Origin: Burkholderiales bacterium
GTDB lineage: Bacteria; Pseudomonadota; Gammaproteobacteria; Burkholderiales; Casimicrobiaceae
Direction: 5' to 3'
Length of the DNA stretch: 10,602 nucleotides
NCBI GenBank assembly: GCA_025354075.1
Contig: JANXNO010000497.1
Span: 1-10,602 of the forward strand
Both the position numbers and the translations under genes were made by a program. Below are positions 1 to 6,295 of this stretch, piece by piece. The notes below the pieces were generated by a model that saw only the letters and a program-made list of their open reading frames with translations, had not been told where the DNA came from and did not search any database. Every line of letters starts with the position of its first letter. Positions within the stretch are counted from its first letter, which is position 1.

Positions 1-87
1 AAGTGTGTGACCCGCAGCGCGCAGGTGGCTCGCCATCGGTGCCCCCATGATGCCGAGGCCGATGAAACCGATATTGACTGTGGTCAT
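1..87 (-). CDS. glxR: 2-hydroxy-3-oxopropionate (tartronate semialdehyde) reductase, N-terminal fragment
   Basis: Only the first 29 codons are in the window; the gene runs off the left edge. The translation starts MTTVNIGFIGLGIMGAPMA, the Rossmann nucleotide-binding start (GxGxxG, here GLGIMG) typical of the beta-hydroxyacid dehydrogenase family. Members reduce tartronate semialdehyde to D-glycerate with NAD(P)H in the cytoplasm. The fragment alone would not separate GlxR/GarR from 3-hydroxyisobutyrate dehydrogenase. The position directly downstream of gcl and hyi on the same strand, as in many allantoin and glyoxylate clusters, makes GlxR the best call. The ATG at 85-87 is preceded by GGAG (95-98 on this strand) at 7 bases, which supports the start. 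A 142-bp gap holding a palindromic repeat separates it from hyi. Confidence 0.85.
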   Translation of the reverse strand, partial: MTTVNIGFIGLGIMGAPMASHLRAAGHTL

Positions 88-128
88 GTGCGAACTCCAA
101 AGGAAGTATTACTGCGGAATTGTTTAGC

Positions 129-154
129 GCCCTCTCCCGCAAGCGGGAGAGGGC
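129..154. repeat. C/G-rich palindromic repeat, copy 1 (hyi-glxR gap)
   Basis: A perfect inverted repeat with 12-bp arms (129-140 and 143-154) and a 2-base AA loop, core CCCTCTCCCGC. It is the hairpin part of a dispersed element seen twice more in this window (1031-1065 and 6246-6284), here without the CCCTCACCC-type tail. There is no T-run on either side, so it does not look like an intrinsic terminator. A stable hairpin within the transcript could instead affect mRNA stability or expression of glxR, which is inference. Confidence 0.85.
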
Positions 155-229
155 TTCGGAATACACCACTCGTGCCGAAACGAATTGGAGAAATTAGGCG
201 GGCAGGATTGCGCCAGCACGTTGAGACAT

Positions 230-1006
230 CTAGCGAAATGAATTCATCCAGCACAGCCCCTCAACCGTAGTCGTCTTCGGTTTGTACTCACAGCCCACCC
301 AGCCGTCATAACCAATGGCATCGATGTGCTTGAGCACCCACGCGTAGTTGATCTCACCGGTGCCGGGTTCATTGCGGCCTGGGTTGTCGGCGATCTGGAT
401 GTGACCGATGCGTGCGAGTTGATTCTTGAGCGTGCTACCCAGCTCACCGTCCATACGTTGCGCGTGATACACGTCATATTGCACGAACAGATTGTCAGAG
501 CTGACCGCATCGAGAATCGCCAGCGCCTCGCTCGTACGATTTACAAAGTAACCCGGAATGTCAAACGAATTGATCGGCTCCGTGACTAGCATGATGCCTT
601 CGCGCTTGAGCTCCAAAGCGGCGTATTTGAGATTGCCGACCATCGTCGTCGTTGCGAGTTCACGCGACACACCGGGCGGTAGCTTCCCCGATAGACAGTT
701 GATTCTCTTACAGTCAAGTGCACGCGCATAGGCAATAGCCGTCGCAACGCCTTCCTTGAACTCGACCTCACGGCCCGGAATGCATGCCATACCGCGCTCA
801 CCGTTGTCCCAGTCGCCCGCTGGCAGGTTGAACAAGACCTGCACAAGATCGTTCGCCTTGAGTGCCGCTTTCAATTCGCCTACGGGATACGGATACGGTG
901 CCATGTATTCAACGGCTCTAAAGCCAGCTTTCGCTGCGGCCTCGAAGCGCTCCATGAAAGGCAGCTCGTTAAACAGGAAGGTGAGGTTGGCAGAAAACTT
1001 GGGCAT
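230..1006 (-). CDS. hyi: hydroxypyruvate isomerase
   Basis: A 258-residue cytoplasmic TIM-barrel protein of the AP-endonuclease-2/xylose-isomerase-like superfamily, the same length as E. coli Hyi. It interconverts tartronate semialdehyde and hydroxypyruvate. The N-terminus MPKFSANLTFLF, the stretch NLPAGDW near residue 60, and ADNPGRNEPGTGEINY (206-221) are characteristic of Hyi. Expected active-site residues are present: Glu143 in TEPIN, Asp178 and His181 in QYDVYH, His202 in GHIQIAD and Glu240 in GCEYKP. The ATG at 1006 is chosen because it matches the family N-terminus; no good Shine-Dalgarno is visible just upstream. It is the second gene of the gcl-hyi-glxR operon, 81 bp behind gcl, with a palindromic repeat in that gap. 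Confidence 0.95.
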   Translation of the reverse strand: MPKFSANLTFLFNELPFMERFEAAAKAGFRAVEYMAPYPYPVGELKAALKANDLVQVLFNLPAGDWDNGERGMACIPGREVEFKEGVATAIAYARALDCKRINCLSGKLPPGVSRELATTTMVGNLKYAALELKREGIMLVTEPINSFDIPGYFVNRTSEALAILDAVSSDNLFVQYDVYHAQRMDGELGSTLKNQLARIGHIQIADNPGRNEPGTGEINYAWVLKHIDAIGYDGWVGCEYKPKTTTVEGLCWMNSFR

Positions 1007-1030
1007 ACAGATTATTTGTTCGTTTTGGTT

Positions 1031-1065
1031 CCCTCCCCCAGCAGGGGAAGGGTGAGGGTGGGGGT
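1031..1065. repeat. C/G-rich palindromic repeat, copy 2 (gcl-hyi gap)
   Basis: An imperfect hairpin (CCCTCCCCC...GGGGAAGGG, 1031-1052) is followed by a G-rich tail (GTGAGGGTGGGGGT) ending at 1065. Read on the minus strand, it has the same layout as copy 3: a CCCTCACCC-type tail followed by a CCCTCTCCC-type hairpin. It occupies nearly half of the 81-bp gap between gcl and hyi. Its arms are more diverged than those of copies 1 and 3. Confidence 0.75.
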
Positions 1066-1087
1066 ACTTCGCAGAAGAGCGATGCTC

Positions 1088-2878
1088 CTAGTCAAGCATC
1101 GCCATCACCGAAGTCGGCGCATCTGCTTTGCTGTCGGTGATTTCTTCAAATTCCACCACGTTATTAATCTCGGTACCCATTGCGATGTTGGTCACGCGCT
1201 CCAGCATGATCTCGATCACCACTGGCACGCGGAACTCACCCATCCACGCCTCGGCCTGCTTGATCGCAGGCGCAATTTCTTCCTGCTTGTGAACCCGGAT
1301 GGCTTTGCAACCCAAGCCTTCCACTACTTTTACGTGATCGACACCGTACGCCTTGGACAATGTTTCAGTCTCCGGCGTATTGATATTTTCAAACGCGAGC
1401 TGAACGCAGTAATCCATGTCGAATCCGCGCTGACTTTGACGAATCAAGCCAAGGTACGAATTGTTGACTACGATATGGAGATACGGCAATTTGAACTGCG
1501 CGCCCACCGCCAGCTCCTCAATCATGAACTGAAAATCGTAGTCACCCGACAGCGCGATGATCTTACGAGTTGGATCCGCCGCACGCACGCCCAACGCAGC
1601 AGGTACCGTCCAGCCGAGCGGCCCGGCCTGTCCGCAATTGATCCAGTGACGTGGCTTGTACACATGCAGAAATTGGGCGCCCGCGACCTGCGACAGACCA
1701 ATGGTGCTCACGTAGCAGGCGTCCTGACCGAACGCATTGTTCATGCATTGATACACCCGCTGTGGCTTCATCGGGACGGCCTCGAAATTAGTCTTCCGCA
1801 GCATCGTGCGTTTGCGTTCCAGACAATCCCTGACCCAGGCGCTACGGTCCTTGAGCTGGCCCTTCGCTTTCATTTCTTTGGCAACCGTTACGAACTGTTG
1901 GAGCGCCAATTTGGCGTCGGACGCAATACCGAAGTCTGGCGAAAAAACACGACCAATCTGTGTGGGCTCAATGTCGACGTGAACGAACTTGCGATCTTTG
2001 GTGTAGACCTCTACCGAACCGGTGTGCCGATTCGCCCAGCGGTTGCCGATACCGAGCACGAAGTCGGATGCCAGCATCGTGGCGTTGCCGTAACGGTGAC
2101 TCGTTTGCAAACCGCACATGCCCGCCATCAACGGATGATTGTCAGGAATGCTGCCCCAACCCATCAACGTTGGAATGACCGGCACACCGGTTGTCTCGGC
2201 AAATTCAACGAGCAAATCGCATGCATCAGCGTTGATGATGCCGCCCCCAGCAACGATCAGCGGTCGCTCAGCCGCCTGCAACATCGCAATGGCTTTTTCT
2301 ATTTGTGGGCGCGTGGCAGCGGGCTTGTACACCGGCAGCGGCGCGTAGGTATCGACGTCAAATTCGATCTCGGCCATCTGCACATCAAACGGCAGATCGA
2401 TCAATACAGGGCCGGGGCGGCCCGAGCGCATGATGTGAAACGCCTGCTGAAACACGCGTGGCACCAGCGCAGGTTCGCGCACTGTGACCGACCATTTGGT
2501 GACCGGCTTGGAGATGGACTCGATGTCCACCGCCTGAAAGTCTTCCTTGTAAAGCCGGGCACGCGGGGCCTGCCCAGTGATGCACAGAATCGGGATCGAA
2601 TCCGCCCAGGCTGAGTAGAGCCCTGTGATCATGTCGGTGCCCGCCGGGCCTGAAGTGCCGATGCAGACACCGATGTTGCCCGCAACAGCGCGGGTGTAGC
2701 CCTCGGCCATATGCGATGCACCCTCAACATGCCGCGCAAGAATATGTGCGATACCGCCGTGTTTGAGAATCGCAGAATAAAGCGGATTGATCGCAGCGCC
2801 GGGCACGCCGAACGCCTGATCGATGCCTTCCTTCTCCATCACGTACACCGCTGCCTGTGCGGCCGTCATTCTTGCCAT
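1088..2878 (-). CDS. gcl: glyoxylate carboligase (tartronate-semialdehyde synthase)
   Basis: A 596-residue ThDP-dependent enzyme of the acetohydroxyacid synthase/pyruvate decarboxylase fold. It joins two glyoxylates into tartronate semialdehyde with release of CO2. The N-terminal Pyr domain carries [11 protein letters not shown] (22-32). At the position where other ThDP enzymes have the cofactor-activating Glu, this protein has Val51 (RHVEGAS), the known hallmark of true Gcl. The middle FAD/Rossmann-like domain contains [11 protein letters not shown] (208-218). The C-terminal PP domain has the ThDP/Mg motif from GDYD (445-448) to NN (472-473). Sequence similarity to E. coli Gcl, recalled from memory, is very high along the whole length. 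The frame stays open to 2971, but the ATG at 2878 matches the family N-terminus and has AGGAG at 7 bases, so it is chosen. It is the first gene of the minus-strand operon and is divergent from the LysR regulator. Confidence 0.97.
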   Translation of the reverse strand: MARMTAAQAAVYVMEKEGIDQAFGVPGAAINPLYSAILKHGGIAHILARHVEGASHMAEGYTRAVAGNIGVCIGTSGPAGTDMITGLYSAWADSIPILCITGQAPRARLYKEDFQAVDIESISKPVTKWSVTVREPALVPRVFQQAFHIMRSGRPGPVLIDLPFDVQMAEIEFDVDTYAPLPVYKPAATRPQIEKAIAMLQAAERPLIVAGGGIINADACDLLVEFAETTGVPVIPTLMGWGSIPDNHPLMAGMCGLQTSHRYGNATMLASDFVLGIGNRWANRHTGSVEVYTKDRKFVHVDIEPTQIGRVFSPDFGIASDAKLALQQFVTVAKEMKAKGQLKDRSAWVRDCLERKRTMLRKTNFEAVPMKPQRVYQCMNNAFGQDACYVSTIGLSQVAGAQFLHVYKPRHWINCGQAGPLGWTVPAALGVRAADPTRKIIALSGDYDFQFMIEELAVGAQFKLPYLHIVVNNSYLGLIRQSQRGFDMDYCVQLAFENINTPETETLSKAYGVDHVKVVEGLGCKAIRVHKQEEIAPAIKQAEAWMGEFRVPVVIEIMLERVTNIAMGTEINNVVEFEEITDSKADAPTSVMAMLD

Positions 2879-2885
2879 GAAAATT

Positions 2886-2890
2886 CTCCT
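2886..2890 (-). promoter_or_regulatory. Shine-Dalgarno site of gcl
   Basis: AGGAG on the minus strand, 7 bases from the ATG at 2878. It decides the gcl start against the longer open frame that begins at 2971, which would read through the operator region. Confidence 0.85.
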
Positions 2891-2970
2891 TTTGTTCCGA
2901 ACTACTTTTGTTGTTGTGTGAACTTTAAGTAGATGTCGGTGGTTTGGGAAGGCGCTGCTCACCCATAACA

Positions 2971-2991
2971 TTTATTCGCCAATGGAATAAA
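2971..2991. promoter_or_regulatory. probable LysR-type operator in the gcl/LysR divergent region
   Basis: A perfect palindrome: TTTATTC, 7-base spacer, GAATAAA. Its centre, ATTC-N7-GAAT, fits the T-N11-A rule for LysR-family recognition sites. It lies 28 bases before the LysR ATG and 93 bases before the gcl ATG, in the 140-bp divergent spacer. This is the usual arrangement where the regulator both represses itself and controls the neighbour. I see no convincing -35/-10 pair for either gene, so the promoters themselves are not placed. Confidence 0.65.
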
Positions 2992-3018
2992 CGAGACGAA
3001 AGTAGCTAAACTCTGTGC

Positions 3019-3939
3019 ATGGACAGACTCGATGCAATGCAAGTGTTCGTGCGCGTAGTGGAGACTGGTAGTTTCTCCAAAGCCGCAGCAGAAATTCAGA
3101 CCACGCAGCCGACGGTCACCAAGCAGGTCGCGGCGCTTGAGGCGCGTCTGAAAGTGCGCCTGCTCAACCGCAACACGCGCGGCGTGAGCCTAAGTGAACC
3201 AGGTGCGTTGTTTTATGAACGTTGCAAACAATTGTTGCAAGACGCGGAGGCGGCCGAGCAGGCTGCTCGTGCGGCGCAAAGTGAGGCGCAGGGTACGCTG
3301 CGCATTGGTACTTCGGTCGCATTCGGTCGCCGCGCGGTCGTGCCATTGACGCTTGAATTCATGGCACTGCATCCGCAGATTCGCGTCGATTTGTCGTTCG
3401 AGGATCGCTATGTTGATCTCATCGCGCAGGGCATTGATGTGGCGTTGCGCATGGGCAAACTTGCTGATTCGAGCCTTGGTGCGCGCTACCTTGGCAACAA
3501 TCCGTGGGCTGTAGTCGCGTCCCCGAAATACCTGAAAACTGCGGGCACACCCATGCGCCCCGCAGATCTCGTGCGCCACAACGCATTGGTGTACAGCAGC
3601 GTGCAGGGCGATGACGTCTGGCACTTCACCAGCCCGCGCGGCGAACGTATTGCGGCCAGCGTGCAGGGGCGTTTGCGTTCGAACAATCTGTCTGCGGTGC
3701 TCGCCGCGTGTCGCGAAGGGCTGGGTGTGGCTGCTCTGCCGCGCTACGTGGCGGCGGAGTCGTTGCGAACCGGAAAGGTCGTTGAGGTACTCAAGGATTT
3801 TTCGCAACCCGATCAGGAATTGCACGCTGTTTTTCCGTCGCCGAAACGCGTTCCGGCGAAAGTGCTGGCTTTCGTGAGTTTCGCGCAGGGCCGCTTCGTC
3901 GATGGCTGGTGGAACGCGCGAAGTTCAGAGGGTAAATAG
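3019..3939 (+). CDS. LysR-family transcriptional regulator, divergent from gcl
   Basis: A 306-residue LysR-type regulator of normal length. The N-terminal winged helix-turn-helix covers about residues 1-60 (MDRLDAMQVFVRVVETGSF, then QTTQPTVTKQVAALE as recognition region). A linker helix rich in Ala/Glu/Gln follows (about 65-90), then the periplasmic-binding-protein-like effector domain (about 92-296, beginning GTLRIGTSVAFGR). The style (MDRLDAM start, GTLRIG) is that of the CrgA/AaeR-like subgroup common in beta- and gammaproteobacteria. The ATG at 3019 is the natural family start, though no strong Shine-Dalgarno precedes it. Its position between the glyoxylate operon and the allantoin genes suggests it controls one or both, perhaps sensing glyoxylate or an allantoin intermediate. 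The effector cannot be told from sequence. In E. coli this role belongs to AllR, an IclR-type protein, so the regulator class differs here. Confidence 0.93.
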   Translation: MDRLDAMQVFVRVVETGSFSKAAAEIQTTQPTVTKQVAALEARLKVRLLNRNTRGVSLSEPGALFYERCKQLLQDAEAAEQAARAAQSEAQGTLRIGTSVAFGRRAVVPLTLEFMALHPQIRVDLSFEDRYVDLIAQGIDVALRMGKLADSSLGARYLGNNPWAVVASPKYLKTAGTPMRPADLVRHNALVYSSVQGDDVWHFTSPRGERIAASVQGRLRSNNLSAVLAACREGLGVAALPRYVAAESLRTGKVVEVLKDFSQPDQELHAVFPSPKRVPAKVLAFVSFAQGRFVDGWWNARSSEGK

Positions 3940-3947
3940 GGCCTATA

Positions 3948-3960
3948 AGCGCTTGGCGCT
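3948..3960 (+). terminator. small hairpin after the LysR gene, doubtful terminator
   Basis: AGCGC-TTG-GCGCT, a perfect 5-bp stem 9 bases after the LysR stop. No T-run follows, so termination is doubtful. The rest of the 72-bp gap to puuE is AT-richer near 3990-4005 and may hold the puuE promoter, but no clean -35/-10 pair is seen. Confidence 0.2.
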
Positions 3961-4011
3961 GTGAGGTTCGCGCATTGCTCGCTAGACTTGACGATTAAAT
4001 AAAGAATCATC

Positions 4012-4944
4012 ATGCCCTGGACTCCTGAATACCCCCGCGACATGACCGGTTACGGTCGCAATCCGCCGCACGCGCACTGGCCGAAGCGGGCGAAGATTGC
4101 GATCAATTTCGTACTCAACTACGAAGAAGGCGCGGAAAATTCCGTGCTGCACGGCGACCCCGCGTCCGAGACGTTTCTCTCGGAAATTGCCTTTGCGCAA
4201 GCATTCGAGGCGCGCCATCTGTCGATGGAATCGATGTATGAGTATGGTTCGCGTGTGGGCGTGTGGCGCATCCTGCGCGAGTTCGCCAAGCGTAATTTGC
4301 CGCTCACGGTGTTTGCTGCAGCCTGGGCACTGAAGTACAACGAGGAAGCGACCAAAGCCTTCTGCGAGCTCGGTCATGAAATCGCCTGCCACGGTCTGCG
4401 CTGGATTCACTATCAGCACATTGGCGAAGAGCGCGAGAAGCAGTACATGGCAGCGGGCACCCAGATGATCCGCGAGATGACAGGCGGACAATGGCCGTAC
4501 GGCTGGTACACCGGACGCGACAGCCCGAACACCAAGCGACTCGTCATTGCGCAGGGCGGCTACGAATACGATAGCGATTATTACGGTGACGATTTGCCGT
4601 TTTACCTGCCCGTCGTCATGCGCGACAGTACCCTTGCCCGGCAGCTGATCGTGCCGTACTCGCTAGATACAAACGACATGAAGTTCTCGTCCGCAGCGGG
4701 CTTCGCCAACGGGCAGGATTTCGCGCAGTATATGATAGACACGTTCGACGTGCTGTACGCCGAAGGCGAAGAATCGCCGAAGATGATGAGCGTTGGCATG
4801 CATTGCCGCATTCTCGGCAAGCCCGGTCGTATGGCGGGTTTGATGAAATTCCTAGACCACATCGAAAAGCATGACAGGGTGTGGGTCACACGGCGCATCG
4901 ACATCGCGCGGCACTGGCGTGCGGTGCATCCTGACAAAGTGTAG
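4012..4944 (+). CDS. puuE: allantoinase, PuuE type (polysaccharide-deacetylase fold)
   Basis: A 310-residue cytoplasmic protein that opens the ring of allantoin to allantoate. It belongs to the cofactor-independent PuuE allantoinases, unrelated to the metal-dependent amidohydrolase-type AllB. Diagnostic features are the N-terminus (YPRDMTGYGRNPPHAHWP, residues 7-24), FVLNYEEG (33-40) where metal-using deacetylases have a catalytic TFDD motif, GHEIACHGLRW (121-131), GWYTGRDSPNT (164-174) and DDLPFYLP (193-200). The length agrees with the family (about 300-310). The ATG at 4012 gives the expected MPWTPEYPRDM start; ribosome-binding sequence is weak (AAAGAA region). It is the first gene of a plus-strand run, 72 bp after the LysR gene and 12 bp before the allantoate amidohydrolase, which catalyses the next step. 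Confidence 0.95.
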   Translation: MPWTPEYPRDMTGYGRNPPHAHWPKRAKIAINFVLNYEEGAENSVLHGDPASETFLSEIAFAQAFEARHLSMESMYEYGSRVGVWRILREFAKRNLPLTVFAAAWALKYNEEATKAFCELGHEIACHGLRWIHYQHIGEEREKQYMAAGTQMIREMTGGQWPYGWYTGRDSPNTKRLVIAQGGYEYDSDYYGDDLPFYLPVVMRDSTLARQLIVPYSLDTNDMKFSSAAGFANGQDFAQYMIDTFDVLYAEGEESPKMMSVGMHCRILGKPGRMAGLMKFLDHIEKHDRVWVTRRIDIARHWRAVHPDKV

Positions 4945-4956
4945 GCGCAGCACGCG

Positions 4957-6234
4957 ATGAAATTCGGGACAGAAATTCTCAAGCAGGCCGACGTGCTCGC
5001 CGCCTTCACCGAAGACGCGCCGCGCATCACACGTACCTACCTCTCCAAAGAACACAGGCTCGCGGGCGAATACCTGATCGGCCTCATGCGCGACGCCGGT
5101 ATGAATTCAGGATTTGACGCGCTCGGCAACATCGTTGGCCGCTATGAAGCTGGCGTGCCGTTCGCACCCGTCGTGATGACTGGGTCGCATCAGGACAGCG
5201 TGCGCAACGCAGGCAAATACGACGGGTTATTCGGCATTTTGTCGCCGATTGCTTGCGTGAAAGAGCTGAATCGGCGAGGCTTGCGATTGCCCTACACGCT
5301 CGAAATTGTGGGTTTCGGCGACGAAGAGGGCGTACGCTTTCCGGCAACGCTGATTGGCAGCAAAGCGATGGCGGGGAAGTTCGATCCTGCATGGCTCGAC
5401 AAGGCTGATGGCGATGGCGTGACGATGCGGCAGGCGATCAACGATTTCGGCGGTAACGCCAGCAAATGGAATGAGCTGGACCGCCGAGGCGAGCAGCATG
5501 GTGAAGTCGTGGCCTTTGTTGAATCGCACATTGAACAGGGCCCCGTGCTGCTGAACGAAGGTTTAGCGGTTGGTGTGGTGACCGCCATCGCTGGTGCGAC
5601 GCGTCTGGTGCTCAACGTGACAGGCCTCGCCGGTCATGCAGGCACCGTGCCGATGGGCGCGCGGCAGGATGCGCTCGCGGCGGCGGCAGAAATGATTCTC
5701 TTTGTCGAAAAATTCTGCACTGACAACGCGGGGCTCGTAGGCACTGTGGGCAAACTCTCAGTCAAACCTGGCGCAATCAATGTGATTCCGCAGGATGTTG
5801 AATTCACGATCGATGTGCGGTCGGGAGATGACGGGATTCGCGCTGTCGCGCTCAAAGCGTTCGCCGCGGAGTTGCCTGCGATTGCCGCGCAACGCAATGT
5901 GCAATTGCGCGTTGAAACGCTTTATGACGCTGACGCCGCACCGTGCGACCCAACGTTGCAAAAGCAATTTGAAACCGCCATCGCGGCGCAGGGCATCAAG
6001 CCGCGATACCTCGCCAGCGGCGCGGGGCACGACGCGATGGTGTTCCCCGCAGTTGCGCCAATGGCGATGCTGTTCGTGCGCTGCGGCAACAACGGCATCA
6101 GTCATCATCCTGACGAAACGATGACGGCAGAGGACGCTGAAATCGCTACCGTTGTGCTGCTGCATTTTTTTGAGCACCACCAGCCGCCACAATTTTCTGC
6201 TTCCAGCGCACAGCGCGTTGATAGAAACCTCTGA
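4957..6234 (+). CDS. allC: allantoate amidohydrolase (M20 / Zn-dependent carbamoylase family)
   Basis: A 425-residue M20-fold enzyme that hydrolyses allantoate to ureidoglycine, releasing CO2 and ammonia. All expected metal and catalytic positions are visible: His78 in TGSHQDSV, Asp89 in GKYDG, the DEE pair at 122-124 (Glu124 as ligand) in DEEGVRF, His191 in HIEQGPVL and His384 in GISHHPDE. The dimerisation/lid insertion lies around residues 210-325, including GLAGHAGTVPMGARQDA. Allantoate rather than N-carbamoyl-amino-acid or ureidopropionate specificity is inferred mainly from the neighbouring allantoinase. The start lies 12 bp behind puuE, so the two are almost surely co-translated. The last 18 or so residues (from HHQPPQF) look like a non-conserved tail and end 12 bases before a palindromic repeat. 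The alternative symbol hpxK is used for Klebsiella. Confidence 0.9.
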   Translation: MKFGTEILKQADVLAAFTEDAPRITRTYLSKEHRLAGEYLIGLMRDAGMNSGFDALGNIVGRYEAGVPFAPVVMTGSHQDSVRNAGKYDGLFGILSPIACVKELNRRGLRLPYTLEIVGFGDEEGVRFPATLIGSKAMAGKFDPAWLDKADGDGVTMRQAINDFGGNASKWNELDRRGEQHGEVVAFVESHIEQGPVLLNEGLAVGVVTAIAGATRLVLNVTGLAGHAGTVPMGARQDALAAAAEMILFVEKFCTDNAGLVGTVGKLSVKPGAINVIPQDVEFTIDVRSGDDGIRAVALKAFAAELPAIAAQRNVQLRVETLYDADAAPCDPTLQKQFETAIAAQGIKPRYLASGAGHDAMVFPAVAPMAMLFVRCGNNGISHHPDETMTAEDAEIATVVLLHFFEHHQPPQFSASSAQRVDRNL

Positions 6235-6245
6235 ATACTTCCACC

Positions 6246-6284
6246 AACCCCTCACCCTAACCCTCTCCCGCAAGGGGAGAGGGG
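6246..6284. repeat. C/G-rich palindromic repeat, copy 3 (allC - M20 gap)
   Basis: An AACCCCTCACCCTAA tail is followed by a hairpin with perfect 9-bp arms, CCCTCTCCC (6261-6269) and GGGAGAGGG (6275-6283), and a GCAAG loop. This is the most complete copy of the element in the window. It ends 11 bases before the ATG of the next gene, so its right arm is the only purine-rich stretch able to act as that gene's ribosome-binding site. Confidence 0.88.
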
Positions 6285-6295
6285 ACAGAGCCCAC

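Noticed and set aside
129..154. Intrinsic terminator between hyi and glxR
   Set aside because: The stem is strong but no T-run follows on the minus strand, and the gene order predicts one operon.
1016..2614. A 532-codon open frame on the plus strand, antisense to gcl
   Set aside because: It mirrors gcl codons in a GC-rich gene, shows no family motif (His/Arg-rich shadow), and its start lies in the repeat.
1088..2878. Val51 in Gcl as a damaged ThDP active site
   Set aside because: Replacement of the usual Glu by Val is the established hallmark of functional glyoxylate carboligases.
2879..2971. Extended N-terminus of Gcl from an upstream ATG at 2971
   Set aside because: The extension has no similarity to Gcl and would run through the leader and Shine-Dalgarno region; the ATG at 2878 has AGGAG at 7 bases.
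4012..4944. Polysaccharide deacetylase acting on cell wall or chitin
   Set aside because: The metal-binding Asp motif is replaced by NYEE and the other motifs are those of PuuE allantoinase, supported by the adjacent allC.
6152..6295. 48-codon N-terminal extension of the M20 protein
   Set aside because: It overlaps the end of allC and would translate the palindromic repeat (the LTLSRKGRG-type peptide). The ATG at 6296 starts at the family's usual first helix.
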